DNA from: Sulfidibacter corallicola
GTDB taxonomy: Bacteria > Acidobacteriota > Holophagae > Acanthopleuribacterales > Acanthopleuribacteraceae
Reading direction: 5' to 3'
Assembly: GCF_017498545.1 (NCBI RefSeq)
Contig: NZ_CP071793.1
Coordinates: 2,108,001-2,172,000 of the forward strand
Length of the DNA stretch: 64,000 bases
Shown here in pieces: positions 10,885 to 21,775 of this stretch (position 1 is its first letter; the number at the start of each line of letters is the position of its first letter). The position numbers were made by a program, and so were the translations under genes. The notes under the pieces are model-generated. The model made no database searches. It saw nothing but the letters and a program-made list of their open reading frames with translations, and had not been told where the DNA came from.

Positions 10885-11857
10885 GGAGCAGACCTCACAG
10901 AAGCATCGTATCGGAACGGGCTGGGTTTGGGGATAGGGTTGGACAGGTGTCTCGCATCAATCGGGTCGGCCAGACGGCCCGGTCGCGGAACCTATCCGAA
11001 ATCGGCGTACGAATCCCTCTAGGCAGTTGGTTTTGAAGGGGTGGACGGCCAGTCAGCGAAATCGGAGAATTCCGAGAGTGGAGGGTTCACGAGGGAATTC
11101 AAGGCGCAGGTTGGCTGCAAAGGTGTTATCCAATTCAGGGAAATCGAGGCACCATCAAACCCGATTTCGGTGGACACGGACCACGTTCGAATCGTTAGAG
11201 GCCGGCCAAAAAAATAGTTTTCAATCCCACTCCTCAGTGATTCCGGAATGTCAGTCCAGAGATCACAGAGAAAACGGAACAGAAAAGATGCATCATTCGA
11301 CCTAGAGAGAAAGAGGTTAGACATCAAGGGTAGAATCCTTGATCCGTTCAGTTTTTGGCCAGGGAGACCGGTACCTTCGCGCCCCCAACAACCAAAAGAC
11401 GTCTTATTATAATCAAATTGACCATTATTTGAAGTTTAATTACCGTTTTTTCGTCATTTATTCAGTCAATCACCGTCGGTTGCCACATGCCAGTCACTCA
11501 CTCCTTTGCTAACCGATTCTCTCAAAAAGCCAAGACAGCCCTTGTCTCGCCCTCAAATCATTGGCTTCGAAACATCGCAACGGCAAACCCCGACCGCGAA
11601 AGGTGGGCGGCAGCCTGGTAATCGCGAAGCACATACCGGGAACCCATTCAATAAAGGTGAATCGGCGATCGGGTCATCCTCACCAGACCCGAGAGTCCGC
11701 GCCTACCTGGGCGACTTGGACTTGTGTTTTGAGCCCAGGTGTTAGAGACTGATCCCAGTCAGCCCAGGCGAGCAGCCCCAGCAATTAGGCGTATTGCCGG
11801 CCCACCACGCGTAGGGCTCGGATGCAGCAAGCGTTTGGATGCCAAGAAGGAGCATTT
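10885..11857. other. Intergenic region between divergent RHS and VOC genes
   Basis: About 970 bases without a convincing gene. Short open frames on both strands have no ribosome-binding site and no recognisable protein character. The stretch 11398-11465 is strongly AT-rich and is the best place for divergent promoters. Nothing else is recognised here. Confidence 0.5.
11406..11413. promoter_or_regulatory. Candidate -10 element(s) in AT-rich divergent region
   Basis: ATTATAAT reads as a perfect TATAAT on both strands (11408-11413 on plus, 11406-11411 on minus). No good TTGACA box lies at the right spacing on either strand, so this is a weak call. On the minus strand it would give the RHS gene a leader of about 500 bases. 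Confidence 0.25.
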
Positions 11858-12211
11858 ATGGCCATTAAAGGAATGAAGATGATCCACATCGTCAGTGGAG
11901 ATGTGAATGAATCGCGCCGGTTTTACGGCGAGATCCTGGGCCTCCCGGAACAAAGCCCGATGGAAGGCGAACTGGCCTTCGGCGAAGAGGGTCACACGCA
12001 AATCTGGCCGGTGCGGCTACCGGAGCAGGAAAAAGCGCCGAAGCCCGGTGAAGTCATCATGGTTCTGAGCTCCGACGACGTACGCGGCGACTATGCGCGA
12101 ATGACCGAAGCAGGTGTGGAATTCACCATTCCGCCCAGCAACCCCTACGGCCCGTGGGAAGCCCACCTGCGCGATCCCGACGGTCTTTGGGTCACGATCA
12201 TCGAGGTCTAG
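11858..12211 (+). CDS. VOC-superfamily (glyoxalase/bleomycin-resistance fold) protein
   Basis: A 117-residue single-module protein. The start at 11858 is chosen over an in-frame ATG at 11822 because AAGAAGGAG sits 6 bases upstream of it. The N-terminus (MIHIVSGDVNESRRFYGEILGL) and the C-terminus (DPDGLWVTIIEV) are the classic first helix-strand and last strand of the vicinal-oxygen-chelate fold. H10 and E116 occupy the usual metal-ligand positions. Such proteins work as dimers and include glyoxalases, dioxygenases and antibiotic-binding proteins; the substrate cannot be read from sequence. It stands alone between two large intergenic regions. Confidence 0.85.
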   Translation: MAIKGMKMIHIVSGDVNESRRFYGEILGLPEQSPMEGELAFGEEGHTQIWPVRLPEQEKAPKPGEVIMVLSSDDVRGDYARMTEAGVEFTIPPSNPYGPWEAHLRDPDGLWVTIIEV

Positions 12212-12870
12212 TGGGCCCACGTCATGGGAAAGGGTTTCCGGGTTTTTCTCGAAAAGGCGCGGAGCTCCAAGGCCTCATCCCACAAGGCGACGCAAGGCCT
12301 ATCCGGGAAGCCGACTTAGCGCTCGAAACTTGATCGCGTCCTTGGTATGATCGGCCCATCCAGCGGGACCACAGTGACCGCAATCGGTCGGGGCCTCGGC
12401 AACGAATCCGCTTATGCCGGTCCTTCCCCAAAAGCCGAGTTCGGCAACACGTGGCGGAACGGGTCCCGCCAGGTAGGCTTTCACCTTAATTGGGCTATTC
12501 TCGACGGTGCATTGCGCCTTCCCGTCGGGTTGCGACAGCTCGTGACACAGGCGGCCGCGGGGCCCCTTCGCTCGAACTGGTTCGCGCCGGCAGGCAGGTT
12601 ACCGCATCGGTCCGAATCGCGCACTTCGGGTAACCGCCCAAGCGACCCAACGCTTGAGCAGACACGGCACCGCCCCTGCCATGACAAATGGAAGAGAATC
12701 CGACGGGCAAGGGCCCGAAAACGGGGAAATCGAGGTGGCCCCGGCCAAGAGGAATCCATGGGTTTCAATGTGCAATGACGGCTAGGAATGGAAAATCGCC
12801 AAGTGCATGCGGCGCCGGCACGGCAAACGGAAGAAACCGCGCCTCCGATCCATCGATGGCGTATGTAGAT

Positions 12871-12882
12871 TGTATCGATACA
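12871..12882. promoter_or_regulatory. 12-bp perfect palindrome, possible operator
   Basis: TGTATCGATACA is self-complementary over all 12 bases and lies 82 bases upstream of the cysteine-synthase-family start. It is operator-like in size and symmetry. No regulator gene is adjacent, so the binding protein is unknown. Confidence 0.3.
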
Positions 12883-12923
12883 GCCGCTGGTTTCCACGCC
12901 ATGCGGCGGAGTCCGTGCCAACC

Positions 12924-12938
12924 TACCGAATGTCGGTA
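12924..12938. promoter_or_regulatory. Inverted repeat before the mccA-like gene, candidate operator
   Basis: TACCGA and TCGGTA form perfect 6-base arms separated by ATG. The repeat lies 25 bases before the start codon and 14 bases before the ribosome-binding site (GAGAGG, 12953-12958). The position suits repression or a short leader hairpin. Sulfur-metabolism operons are often controlled by Rrf2/CymR-type or LysR-type regulators, but no specific family is assigned. Confidence 0.35.
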
Positions 12939-12963
12939 AGGATCAGCCTGCCGAGAGGTTAAT

Positions 12964-13917
12964 ATGAAGATCACGTCCTCGTTGCTGGAGTTGATAGGCA
13001 ACACCCCACTACTGGATATCAGCGCGGCGGTCCCCGAAGGTGGCGCCAAGCTCTACACCAAACTGGAACACTTGAACCCGGGCGGCAGCATCAAGGATCG
13101 CCCGGCCCTGGCCATGATCAAGGCCGCCGAAGAGGCCGGCCTGCTGCGCCCGGGCATGACCATCGTGGAAGCCACGGCCGGCAACACCGGGATCGGGCTG
13201 GCCCTGGTGGGCAACCTGCGCGGCTATCGAACCGTGTTCTTCGTACCCGACCGCATGAGCCACGAGAAAATCGTGATGATGCGGCTTTACGGGGCCGAAG
13301 TCCACCTGATCGATCGGGTGGACGGCATGACCGGGTGCATCCGCCAGGTCAAGGCCTATGCCGAAGAGCACGGCAACTGCTTCATTCCACTGCAGTTCGA
13401 GAACCCGGCCAACCCGGCTCAGGCCGAAGACATCCTGGGCCCTGAAATCTACGAACAATTGGGTGCCTATCCCGACGGCATCGCAATCGGCGCCGGCACG
13501 GGCGGGACCTTTACAGGGGTCGCCCGCTGGCTCAAAAAGGGCAATGCAAATGCCCGCTGCTGGCTGGTTCAACCGGTCGGCAGCGTGTTCTGCGGCGAAC
13601 CGCGCACCGAATATCTGATCGAAGGCATCGGGAATTCGTTCATTCCGGACACGCTGGATCTCAACTTGGCGGACCGGATCCTCGACATTCCCGATCAACA
13701 ATCCTTTTACCGCTGCAAACAAATGGCGAAAGCGACGGGCCTGCTGATCGGCGGCTCGTCGGGGGCGAACGCCGATGCGGCCATAAAACTGTGTATGGAG
13801 CTGGGCAAGGGCAAAACGGTGGTCACGGTATTTCCGGACGCCATCGAACGCTACGCCAGCAAGGAATGGGTAAAGAATCTCGTCAAGGGGGAACAAACAC
13901 ATGGGATTTTCAACTGA
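12964..13917 (+). CDS. mccA: PLP-dependent cystathionine beta-synthase / cysteine synthase family enzyme
   Basis: A 317-residue fold-type II PLP enzyme. The Schiff-base lysine is K44 in NPGGSIKDRPA. The substrate loop reads EATAGNTGIGLA, and the phosphate-binding loop is GAGTGGTFTGV. There is no C-terminal CBS domain. The family condenses O-acetylserine (or serine) with homocysteine or sulfide to give cystathionine or cysteine. The next gene overlaps it by 17 bases and encodes a Cys/Met-metabolism lyase. That pairing is the MccA-MccB reverse-transsulfuration arrangement, which makes cysteine from homocysteine. A plain cysteine synthase (CysK/CysM) is the alternative. Start supported by GAGAGG 5 bases upstream. 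Confidence 0.85.
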   Translation: MKITSSLLELIGNTPLLDISAAVPEGGAKLYTKLEHLNPGGSIKDRPALAMIKAAEEAGLLRPGMTIVEATAGNTGIGLALVGNLRGYRTVFFVPDRMSHEKIVMMRLYGAEVHLIDRVDGMTGCIRQVKAYAEEHGNCFIPLQFENPANPAQAEDILGPEIYEQLGAYPDGIAIGAGTGGTFTGVARWLKKGNANARCWLVQPVGSVFCGEPRTEYLIEGIGNSFIPDTLDLNLADRILDIPDQQSFYRCKQMAKATGLLIGGSSGANADAAIKLCMELGKGKTVVTVFPDAIERYASKEWVKNLVKGEQTHGIFN

Positions 13918-15037
13918 TTGCATTCATGGTGGACAGTGGTACGACCCGCACTCCGGAGCGGTGATGGTACCGATCTACCAAACCTCGACGTACCAGCAGC
14001 AAGGTATCGGCAAACACAAGGGCTACGAGTATGCGCGCACCCAAAATCCGACGCGTCAGGCCCTCGAGGAGAATGTAGCCAAATTGGAGGGCGGCGCCTG
14101 CGGCTTCGCGTTCGCATCGGGCATGGCCGCCATCAACGCGTTGATGAGCATGTTCCAATCCGGCGATCACTTTATCGTCACATCGAACACCTACGGCGGC
14201 ACCTTCCGCCTGATGGACCGCATCCTCCAAAAATTCGGCCTGAGCTTCAGCTTCGTGGACACCTCGAACCTGGAAGCCGTGAAAGCGGCCATCAAGCCGG
14301 AAACCAAGATGCTCTTCGTGGAAACACCCACCAACCCCATGCTGACGTTGACCGACCTGGAAGCGATCGGCAACCTCGCCAAGGAACGCGAACTGTTACT
14401 CTGTGTGGACAACACCTTCGCCACGCCCTACCGGCAACAGCCGATGCGCTGGGGCGCGGACTTCGTGGTCCACAGCACGACCAAGTACCTCAACGGCCAT
14501 TCCGACTGCGTCGGCGGCGTGCTCATCGCGCGGGACGAGCAGTGGCGTGAAAAGATCCACTTCGTGCAAAACTCGGCCGGCGCGATTTTGGGCCCCATGG
14601 ATTCGTGGCTGACCCTGCGCGGCATCAAGACCTTGGCCGTTCGCATGGATCGTCACGAGCGCAACGCCAACGCCATCGCCAAAGCGCTATGCGACATGCC
14701 CGGTGTCGATCGCGTCTACTACCCCGGCCTTCCCGACTACCCCCAGCGCGAACTGGCGCTCAAGCAAATGGGCTCGTTCGGCGCCATCGTCTCGTTCACG
14801 GTTTCTTCCCAAGAACGCGCCGAGCAGGTACTGACCCAATTCAAGCTCTTCTGCCTGGCCGAGTCATTGGGCGGTGTGGAATCACTCGTTTGCCACCCCG
14901 CCAGTATGACGCACGCGGCGGTTCCGGCCGAGCACCGCGCGGCTCTCGGTATCAGTGACGGCCTGATTCGCCTGTCCGTGGGTATCGAAGACGAAAGCGA
15001 CCTCATCGAAGACCTGGCCCAGGCGCTGAAAGCCTGA
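13901..15037 (+). CDS. mccB: Cystathionine gamma-lyase/synthase family enzyme (Cys/Met metabolism PLP enzyme)
   Basis: A 378-residue fold-type I PLP enzyme of the MetB/MetC/MccB family. K195 in HSTTKYLNGHSD is the PLP lysine and D170 in CVDNTF is the pyridine-nitrogen partner. The N-terminal YEYARTQNPTR and ETPTNP motifs are family hallmarks, and the C-terminal SLGGVESL is typical. The start lies inside the 3' end of the preceding synthase gene, so translation is probably coupled. Together the two would convert homocysteine through cystathionine to cysteine. Discrimination between gamma-lyase, gamma-synthase and beta-lyase from sequence alone is not safe; the gene pair favours gamma-lyase. 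Confidence 0.88.
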   Translation: MGFSTDCIHGGQWYDPHSGAVMVPIYQTSTYQQQGIGKHKGYEYARTQNPTRQALEENVAKLEGGACGFAFASGMAAINALMSMFQSGDHFIVTSNTYGGTFRLMDRILQKFGLSFSFVDTSNLEAVKAAIKPETKMLFVETPTNPMLTLTDLEAIGNLAKERELLLCVDNTFATPYRQQPMRWGADFVVHSTTKYLNGHSDCVGGVLIARDEQWREKIHFVQNSAGAILGPMDSWLTLRGIKTLAVRMDRHERNANAIAKALCDMPGVDRVYYPGLPDYPQRELALKQMGSFGAIVSFTVSSQERAEQVLTQFKLFCLAESLGGVESLVCHPASMTHAAVPAEHRAALGISDGLIRLSVGIEDESDLIEDLAQALKA

Positions 15038-15134
15038 CCGCTCGACGGCCCGGCGGTTCAGTCGGCCGGGCCACCCCACCACGACCCAACGCCCGCACTC
15101 CAAGTCCCCAGGGCTCGTTCCCGGCACCCCGAAC

Positions 15135-15170
15135 ACGAGCACTCCGGCACCGGTGCTCGTTCTTCGTTTC
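15135..15170 (+). terminator. Candidate terminator after the transsulfuration pair
   Basis: ACGAGCAC (15135-15142) pairs with GTGCTCGT (15153-15160) and is followed by the T-rich stretch TCTTCGTTTC. A second GC-only hairpin (15047-15054 with 15065-15072) lies just after the stop. The T-tract is broken, so termination efficiency is uncertain. Confidence 0.4.
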
Positions 15171-15203
15171 ATTTCGCAACCATTTGAAGGAACCCGCCGC
15201 CCC

Positions 15204-16349
15204 ATGAAACCCCTGATTCGCGGACCCCGGATAACTTGTCACCGCCTCTCCCTGATTTTTTTCACCCTGGTCATCGTTTCGTGCAGCGGTCCGGCACCCA
15301 AGCCCGAGCCCCTGCTCGTGGATGGCACATCCGCGCCGCCGGAACAGGTTCGGAAGGAAGAGCCGACCGCGGACTCCTCACCATCGGAGACACCTCAACC
15401 CGCGACGACTCCCCGCTTCACCCTGGAAGAAATCCCAACCCGCGAGGTCGTTCTCGACCGCCGCCCCTCGCAATTGCCCTTCACGCCCGGTGGGCTCCGT
15501 TTCCAAATGAGCTCGGCCTTTTCCAGTGCTCGGACCCTGAAACCCATCGGCGGCGCCGCCTGGGGCCCGAACGGGCACCTGTACCTGACGTTTCCCAAAC
15601 AAAGGACCGTGGTTCGGTTCAGCGTGCCCCGGTACGATCTCACGTTTTTCGGATCGGGCTCCTACGGCGGGAAAGGCGAATCGATCACGCGACCCGACCG
15701 CTTGGATTGGTTCGACGGACTGGCCCACCTGACCGACGACCAGAAAGGCCAGACGCTGATCTACTCACCGGACTTCGCCCTTCAGACGGTCTACCAATCG
15801 GCGGGCGTGCCGCCCGTTCCCGGCCCGCAAAACCAGTACCTGTTGCGCGCGGACGACCGACCCGACATGTTCTTCCGGGTGGACGAACACAACAAACCGG
15901 TTCAGGCCTACTCGGTTCCGGCGATGCCCAACGAAACGATCGAAGGTCGAAAACTGGTGTTCGACCCGCTGCCCAACTGGCAGATCGTGGCCGGAAAGCG
16001 CAATGCCCACGCGGTCTACCGCTACGAGCCGAAGGGCCGTGTGGAAATCATCTACAACCTGGATCTCAGTTTCTTCTTCGGTGATGCGGCCAGCCAGGTC
16101 TCGTTGGGCGCGCGCCTTCACGACTTGGCCTTTCGCGACGACATGTACTGGCTGCTGCTGGATCACGAAAACCAGCGCAGCGACAACCTGAGCTACATGA
16201 TGGTCTTCGGCCAGGCGAGCGAACTGCTGGGATTCTGGGAAATCCCGCTGGACGCCGATGTGTTCGACATGAACGATTCGATGCTGGTCTTCGCCAACCG
16301 CGAGTTGGGTCAGGCACTGACCTACAATCGTCGCAACAACACCCCCTGA
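15204..16349 (+). CDS. Lipoprotein with propeller-like repeats, function unknown
   Basis: A 381-residue protein. The start at 15204 gives a normal type II signal peptide; an in-frame upstream start at 15153 would add an unlikely basic extension. The hydrophobic stretch LSLIFFTLVIVSC ends in an IVSC lipobox, so it should be lipidated and membrane-anchored. A Pro/Glu-rich linker follows. The main domain has repeated beta-blade-like phrases (GAAWGPNGHLYLTFPKQRTVV, LHDLAFRDDMYWLLLDHEN) as in NHL or six-bladed propeller proteins. The enzymatic role, if any, is not recognisable. It lies 166 bases after the transsulfuration pair and may be a separate unit because a hairpin intervenes. Confidence 0.75.
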   Translation: MKPLIRGPRITCHRLSLIFFTLVIVSCSGPAPKPEPLLVDGTSAPPEQVRKEEPTADSSPSETPQPATTPRFTLEEIPTREVVLDRRPSQLPFTPGGLRFQMSSAFSSARTLKPIGGAAWGPNGHLYLTFPKQRTVVRFSVPRYDLTFFGSGSYGGKGESITRPDRLDWFDGLAHLTDDQKGQTLIYSPDFALQTVYQSAGVPPVPGPQNQYLLRADDRPDMFFRVDEHNKPVQAYSVPAMPNETIEGRKLVFDPLPNWQIVAGKRNAHAVYRYEPKGRVEIIYNLDLSFFFGDAASQVSLGARLHDLAFRDDMYWLLLDHENQRSDNLSYMMVFGQASELLGFWEIPLDADVFDMNDSMLVFANRELGQALTYNRRNNTP

Positions 16350-16596
16350 AGCGCGCGTCGAGGCCCCGGACGGCCGAGCCGTGTCCTTCTTTGGCCAGGA
16401 CGGAAAAACGGTTTCTCTTACAACCACAAAGGTCGCGGGAATCACCGAGACAGGCCGGGGACATCCAAAGGCCGTTCTCCTCGCGACCACGGGACTCCGT
16501 GCCTGATCATCGAGTCGCCGAATCCATCATCCATAACGCCGCTTCGGTTAAAGTCGACATGCTTCAGTAACCTCAAATCCTCGAAAGGCCATACCC

Positions 16597-16935
16597 ATGT
16601 GGATCAAAGCGATCGCTCTCGAAGACGTACCGCTAGGCACGGCCTGCGCCGTGGATCACGACAGCTATCGAATCGGCCTGTTCCACACGAGGGACGGTTT
16701 GTTCGCCCTCGACAACGCCTGCCCTCACGCCGGAGCCGACCTACACATCGGCACGGTGAAGGGCGGCGAGGTGTTGTGCCCATTTCACCATTGGCCTTTT
16801 CGATTGCGTGACGGATGGTGTCGATTCGGCGAGCGCTTCCGCGTCGACACCTACCCGACCCAGATTCGCGAGGATTGGATTTGGATCGAACTGCCGGACC
16901 CGGTCTCTCCAATCAGCGGGGACCCCGCGACATGA
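16597..16935 (+). CDS. Rieske [2Fe-2S] ferredoxin-like protein
   Basis: A 112-residue protein consisting of one Rieske domain. The cluster ligands are C42 and H44 in ACPHAG, and C61 and H64 in CPFHHWPF, the canonical C-x-H ... C-x2-H pattern. Size and sequence are like the small NirD/ferredoxin subunits that pass electrons to oxygenases or nitrite reductases. No oxygenase or reductase partner gene is present nearby, so the electron acceptor is unknown. AAAGG lies before the start. No signal peptide, hence cytoplasmic. Confidence 0.92.
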   Translation: MWIKAIALEDVPLGTACAVDHDSYRIGLFHTRDGLFALDNACPHAGADLHIGTVKGGEVLCPFHHWPFRLRDGWCRFGERFRVDTYPTQIREDWIWIELPDPVSPISGDPAT

Positions 16936-17435
16936 ACGAGCGCTCTTCAGGGGTTCAGATCGCAACTCTGGGACCCTGAGATCTCATTTTAAAAAACCCA
17001 TGCTTGTTCCCGTCGCAGAATCACGGGTCTTCCACATCAAAAATGAAACAGGAAACCCGAAAGATCTGAAGCCAGGAACGGAACCCGTTTTTGCCGGATT
17101 CGAGATCGTCTTTTCCTGGGTTCCGAGCTTCCGGGCTTCCTGATTCCATTGCCACGACGACAAAACCAAGCCGAAAACGATAGCGCCATCGGTTCCGATG
17201 ATGGCCTCCCCAGCGGTCGCGACCCTCGGTGACGAAGTCTCGCAGTATCAAATCGCCAACCATGTCATTTCAATACCTTTACACTTCTGCGATTATCAGG
17301 CGCAAAACTATCTCCGTCACCCTTGTCACCCCAACGATCTTTCCATTTGACTTTTCAGGAGCATTGCCACTAGGCTAGGGGCCAGAACCAGCCCTTTACA
17401 TTTTATTTACATTTTGCTTTGACAAGGACTAAACG
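16936..17435. other. Intergenic region before the PPC-domain gene
   Basis: About 500 bases with only short incidental frames. The last 100 bases are AT-rich and carry a weak promoter candidate: TTGACT at 17347-17352 and TAGGCT at 17371-17376, 18 bases apart. No other structure was recognised. Confidence 0.4.
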
Positions 17436-20400
17436 ATGTCAGATTCACGTTTTCGTTCGCGTCGCACAGGGTTGAAGTGCGCCTTTGGGCACGTCGGACC
17501 CCGTGCGGGTTCCTCTCTGGCCAGACTGGGAATGATGTCGATCATTCTTTGCGCCCTGCTCCTTTCGGGCACAGCCTGGGCACAAGGTCTCGAAGATCAA
17601 GAAGTTCAAGTGGTTCGCGACCCCTGGGTCAGCGACCCGGTCGAACCCTTCGTCATCAACGTCGATTTGCGCGACCTACCGATTCAACCGCTCTGGCGGC
17701 CCGGTGATCCCATCAAGGAGATCCCCCGCCGTCACAATACGAAACCGCTCGACACGAGCAAGCCGCAACAACGGCGCGATCCACTGCTCGACCTGCAATC
17801 GGCCGCCGAAACGGACATTTTCAACGAAGCCTTCAGCACGACCCAACTGAACTTCGACGGTCAAGGCTATTCCGGCGTCAATCCGCCGGACACGGTCGGC
17901 GATGTGGGCATGCAGTACTACATCCAGTCCATCAACAGCGGCGGCGGCGCCACCTTTGTGGTGTACGACAAGGACACGGGCCAGCAAGTCGCAGGTCCGT
18001 TCAACATGGACAGTTTCGGCAGCGGCAATTGCGGCAGCGGCCTCGGGGACCCGGTCATCCTCTACGATCGCCTGGCCGAGCGCTGGATGATCAGCGAATT
18101 CGCCAGCGGCTCCAACGTCCTCTGCGTCTACGTGTCGCAAACGTCGGATCCCGTCAGCGGTGGCTGGTACGCCTATGCCTTCCCCACCCCCAGTTTTCCG
18201 GACTACCCCAAATATTCCGTCTGGCCCGATGCCTATTACGTGGGCACCAACGAATCGCAGCCGACGCTCTACGCGCTCGACCGGCAGGCCATGCTCAACG
18301 GGCAACCCGCCACTTCTCAGCGATTCACGACCAGTGGCCTGAGCGGATTCGGCTTCCAGATGATCACACCGGCAGACATGGACGGCGCCCAGGCCCCGCC
18401 TTCCGGCTCACCCGGTATCTTCATGCGTCACCGCGACGATGAAGTGCACGGCGGCGGCAACGGCAGCAGCGACTCGCTGGAAATTTTCGAATTCAACGTG
18501 GATTGGAACACTCCCAGCAACTCCAGCCTGGTCGGTCCCTTCAGCCTCTCGATTTCCGAATTCGACTCCTCCCTCTGCGGATTGACGAGCTTTTCCTGTT
18601 TCCCCCAGCCCGGCTCCAGCACGACCCTGGACCCGTTGCGCGAAGTGGTGATGTGGCGCCTGCAGTATCGCAACTTCGGCTCTCACGAAACGCTGATCGG
18701 GAACTTCGTCACCGACGTCAACGGCAACGATCGCGGCGGCATTCGCTGGTTCGAACTGCGGCGACAGTCCGGTGGCGATTGGAGCCTGTACCAGGAAGGC
18801 ACCTTCTCCCCGGATACGGACAATCGCTGGATGGGCGGTATCTCGATGGACGGGAACGGCAACATCGCGCTGGCCTACAACGTGTCCAGCGGCAGCACCG
18901 CGCCCAGCCTGCGCTACACCGGCCGTCTGGCCAGCGACCCCCTGGGCACCTTGCCCCAAGGGGAACACAACATCGTCTCGGGTAGCGCCGCCAACGGTTC
19001 CAACCGTTACGGCGACTATTCGTCCATGAACGTGGACCCCGAAACGGACTGTACCTTCTGGTTCACCGGTCAGTACAACACCAGTAGTTCCTGGTCCACC
19101 CGAATCGCCAGCTTCGGCTTCGAATCCTGCAGCGGCTGCGACAACCCACCGGCGGCGCCCACCGGCCTGAGCGTGGCGGTCAACGGCAACAACCGGCTGG
19201 ACCTGAGCTGGAACGCGGTCAGCGGCGCCTCGAGCTATCGCGTCTATCGGGCCGAGGGCAGTTGCCCGCAAAGCAACTTCTCGTTGATCGCGACCGACGT
19301 GAGCGGCACCGGCTACAGCGATACGAACGTGTCCGGCGGCGTAACCTACGCCTACGTGGTCACGGCCTACGACAGCACGGACAGTTGCGAATCCGACCAG
19401 AGCGCCTGTGACGACGCCAAGGCAGACGGTGCCTGCACCACGCCGCCGAGCTTCGACGGTCTGGCCTCGGTGACCAGCCCGGGCAGCACCACCTGTCAAC
19501 TGGACCTGGCCTGGTCGGCCGCCACGGCCAACTGCGGCGGGTCGGTCAGCTACAACATCTACCGGTCTACCCAGTCCGGCTTCACACCTGCCCCCGCCAA
19601 CCGCATCGCGGCCTGCTTGGGCGGCACCAGCTACTCGGACTTCGATGTGGCCTCCGGCACCGTCTATTATTATGTAGTACGCGCCGAAGACGACACGAGC
19701 GACGGCAGCGGTCCCTGCAACAGCGGCAACGAAGACGGCAACACCGAGGAACAGGGCGCCGCACCGGCGGGCCCCCAGACGGTCTTCCTTCAGGACGATC
19801 TCGAATCGGGTGACGCCAACTGGAACATCGACACCCTGCCAGGCGACGGCGGCAACACCGATCCCTGGTTCCTGGCCACCAGCGACAGCAACTCACCGAG
19901 CACCAGCTTCTTCGTTTCGGATGAAGCCACGGTCAAGGACCAGGCCATCAGCCTGAGCGCGGCGCTCGATCTTCCCGCCGGCTCACCGGCCGCGCTGTCG
20001 TTTTTCCACCGCTACGACACGGAATCCACCTATGACGGCGGCGTCCTGGAATACTCCACCGACGACGGCGCCAATTGGTTCGACATTCTGGCCGGCAACG
20101 GCGGTTCGGTTCCCGCCAACGGTGATCGAATCACGCAAAACGGCTACAACAGCACGATCAGCACCTCCTACAGCAGTCCGATCGGCGGGCGCAGTGCCTG
20201 GTCCGGCAATTCTTCCGGCTTCCAAGAGGTCACGGTCGATCTGTCCGACATGGGCGGAACCAGCCTGCTCCTGCGCTGGCGCCTTGCCTGCGACACCTCG
20301 GTGAGCGCGAACGGTTGGTGGGTCGACGACGTCACGGTCAGTGCGGCTTCCGACTGCGGCGGCACGCCCTGCAGCTATTCGATCTCGCCCACCAGCGCGG

Positions 20401-21767
20401 ATGTGGCGGGCACCGGTGGAACGGGATCGGTGGCAGTCACCACCGAGGACGGCTGTTCCTGGACGGCCACCAGCAACGCCGGCTGGCTGACCATCACCAG
20501 CGGATCGAGCGGCAGCGGCTCCGGCAGCGTGAGCTACAGCGCGGCGGCCAACGCCGGCAACGACGCCCGCACCGGCACCCTGACCATCGCGGGGCAAACC
20601 TTCACCGTCAACCAGGCGGCGGGGAACCAAGCCCCCAGCGTCAGCCTCGATGCGCCGGCAGACAACGGCCGATTCAATCCCGGTGAAGCGATCACCTTCA
20701 GCGGATCGGCCTCCGATCCGGAGGATGGCGACATTTCGGCCGACCTGTCGTGGAGCAGTTCTCTCGACGGCACCTTCGGTAGCGGCGCCCAGGTCACGGT
20801 CGATACCCTGAGCGTGGGAGCCCACACCATCACCCTCTCGGTGACGGACAGTGCCGGCGCCTCCGCCCAAGCGTCCATCAGCCTGACCATCAACGCCCCG
20901 CCCCAAGCCGATTTCACCTTCCAAGTCGACGGGCTGGCCGCGGCATTCACCGACGCCAGCAGTGACAGCGATGGCTCGATCGCAAGCCACGATTGGGATT
21001 TCGGCGACAACAACGGATCCAGCCAAGCCAATCCGAGCCACAGCTACGCGGCACCCGGCACCTATACCGTCACCCTGACCGTCACCGATAACGACGGTGC
21101 GCAGGGCAGCACCAGCGCCCAGGTCACGGTGAGCGACGACGGGGTGACGGTCATCGAAAACGGCCAAACCGTCTCCGGTCTCGCCGGAGCCCAGGGCGAT
21201 TGGCTCTACTTCAAGATCATCGTGCCCGATGGCGCGCGCGACCTGACCATTCAGATCGAGGGCGGCAGCGGCGATGCCGACCTCTACACGCGCTTCGGCG
21301 ATCTACCCACCACCTCCGAGTACGACTGTCGCCCCTACCGCAACGGCAACAGTGAAACCTGCTCCTACACCGCACCACAGGCCGGCGAATACTTCATCGG
21401 TTTGCGCGGTTACCGGAGTTTCAGCGACGTCAGCCTGAGCGCGAGCTACAGCGAGGGTGGCGACGGCGATGGCTTCAGCGAAACCGATCTGGCCGCCGGC
21501 CAGGGCGACTGGATCCGCTACACGATCGAGGTCCCCGCCGGCCGCACCAATCTGGCGATCAGCATCTTCGGCGGGAGCGGCGATGCGGACGTCTACGTTC
21601 GCTACGGCTCGGCACCGACCACCGATGACTGGGATTACCGGCCCTACCTGAACGGCAATTCCGAATCGGTGGATGTGGCCAATCCCCAAGCGGGCACATG
21701 GCATATCGGCATTCGCGGGTATCGGGCCTTCTCCGGCCTGACCCTCGACGCCTACCACTTCCCCTAA
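17436..21767 (+). CDS. Secreted multidomain protein: FN3, MAM-like, BACON, PKD and two PPC domains
   Basis: A 1,443-residue exported protein. The signal peptide has a long basic N-region, with a hydrophobic core at 33-46 and likely cleavage after A49 (TAWA|Q). AAGGA 7 bases upstream supports this start. Residues ~100-570 form a beta-rich region without a recognised catalytic motif. Two fibronectin-III modules follow (~572-665 and 670-760), then a MAM/jelly-roll-like segment (~787-970, [14 protein letters not shown]), a BACON domain (~976-1064, [14 protein letters not shown]), an Ig-like module (~1067-1153), a PKD domain (~1155-1232, WDFGDNNGS) and two pre-peptidase C-terminal domains (~1236-1340, 1345-1443, [13 protein letters not shown]). 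PPC domains usually end secreted enzymes. Here no protease or glycosidase signature is visible, so a carbohydrate-binding or adhesive role is as likely. Confidence 0.88.
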   Translation: MSDSRFRSRRTGLKCAFGHVGPRAGSSLARLGMMSIILCALLLSGTAWAQGLEDQEVQVVRDPWVSDPVEPFVINVDLRDLPIQPLWRPGDPIKEIPRRHNTKPLDTSKPQQRRDPLLDLQSAAETDIFNEAFSTTQLNFDGQGYSGVNPPDTVGDVGMQYYIQSINSGGGATFVVYDKDTGQQVAGPFNMDSFGSGNCGSGLGDPVILYDRLAERWMISEFASGSNVLCVYVSQTSDPVSGGWYAYAFPTPSFPDYPKYSVWPDAYYVGTNESQPTLYALDRQAMLNGQPATSQRFTTSGLSGFGFQMITPADMDGAQAPPSGSPGIFMRHRDDEVHGGGNGSSDSLEIFEFNVDWNTPSNSSLVGPFSLSISEFDSSLCGLTSFSCFPQPGSSTTLDPLREVVMWRLQYRNFGSHETLIGNFVTDVNGNDRGGIRWFELRRQSGGDWSLYQEGTFSPDTDNRWMGGISMDGNGNIALAYNVSSGSTAPSLRYTGRLASDPLGTLPQGEHNIVSGSAANGSNRYGDYSSMNVDPETDCTFWFTGQYNTSSSWSTRIASFGFESCSGCDNPPAAPTGLSVAVNGNNRLDLSWNAVSGASSYRVYRAEGSCPQSNFSLIATDVSGTGYSDTNVSGGVTYAYVVTAYDSTDSCESDQSACDDAKADGACTTPPSFDGLASVTSPGSTTCQLDLAWSAATANCGGSVSYNIYRSTQSGFTPAPANRIAACLGGTSYSDFDVASGTVYYYVVRAEDDTSDGSGPCNSGNEDGNTEEQGAAPAGPQTVFLQDDLESGDANWNIDTLPGDGGNTDPWFLATSDSNSPSTSFFVSDEATVKDQAISLSAALDLPAGSPAALSFFHRYDTESTYDGGVLEYSTDDGANWFDILAGNGGSVPANGDRITQNGYNSTISTSYSSPIGGRSAWSGNSSGFQEVTVDLSDMGGTSLLLRWRLACDTSVSANGWWVDDVTVSAASDCGGTPCSYSISPTSADVAGTGGTGSVAVTTEDGCSWTATSNAGWLTITSGSSGSGSGSVSYSAAANAGNDARTGTLTIAGQTFTVNQAAGNQAPSVSLDAPADNGRFNPGEAITFSGSASDPEDGDISADLSWSSSLDGTFGSGAQVTVDTLSVGAHTITLSVTDSAGASAQASISLTINAPPQADFTFQVDGLAAAFTDASSDSDGSIASHDWDFGDNNGSSQANPSHSYAAPGTYTVTLTVTDNDGAQGSTSAQVTVSDDGVTVIENGQTVSGLAGAQGDWLYFKIIVPDGARDLTIQIEGGSGDADLYTRFGDLPTTSEYDCRPYRNGNSETCSYTAPQAGEYFIGLRGYRSFSDVSLSASYSEGGDGDGFSETDLAAGQGDWIRYTIEVPAGRTNLAISIFGGSGDADVYVRYGSAPTTDDWDYRPYLNGNSESVDVANPQAGTWHIGIRGYRAFSGLTLDAYHFP

Positions 21768-21775
21768 TCCTCTGG

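Larger units (their letters stand above)
12212..12963. other. Intergenic region upstream of the transsulfuration pair
   Basis: About 750 bases. Several short frames cross it on both strands, but none has a ribosome-binding site or a recognisable protein. It holds two palindromes close to the mccA-like start, annotated separately. Nothing else was recognised. Confidence 0.45.

Noticed and set aside
12347..12778. A 143-codon plus-strand frame upstream of the mccA-like gene.
   Set aside because: No ribosome-binding site, atypical composition, and competing frames on both strands. No family resemblance.
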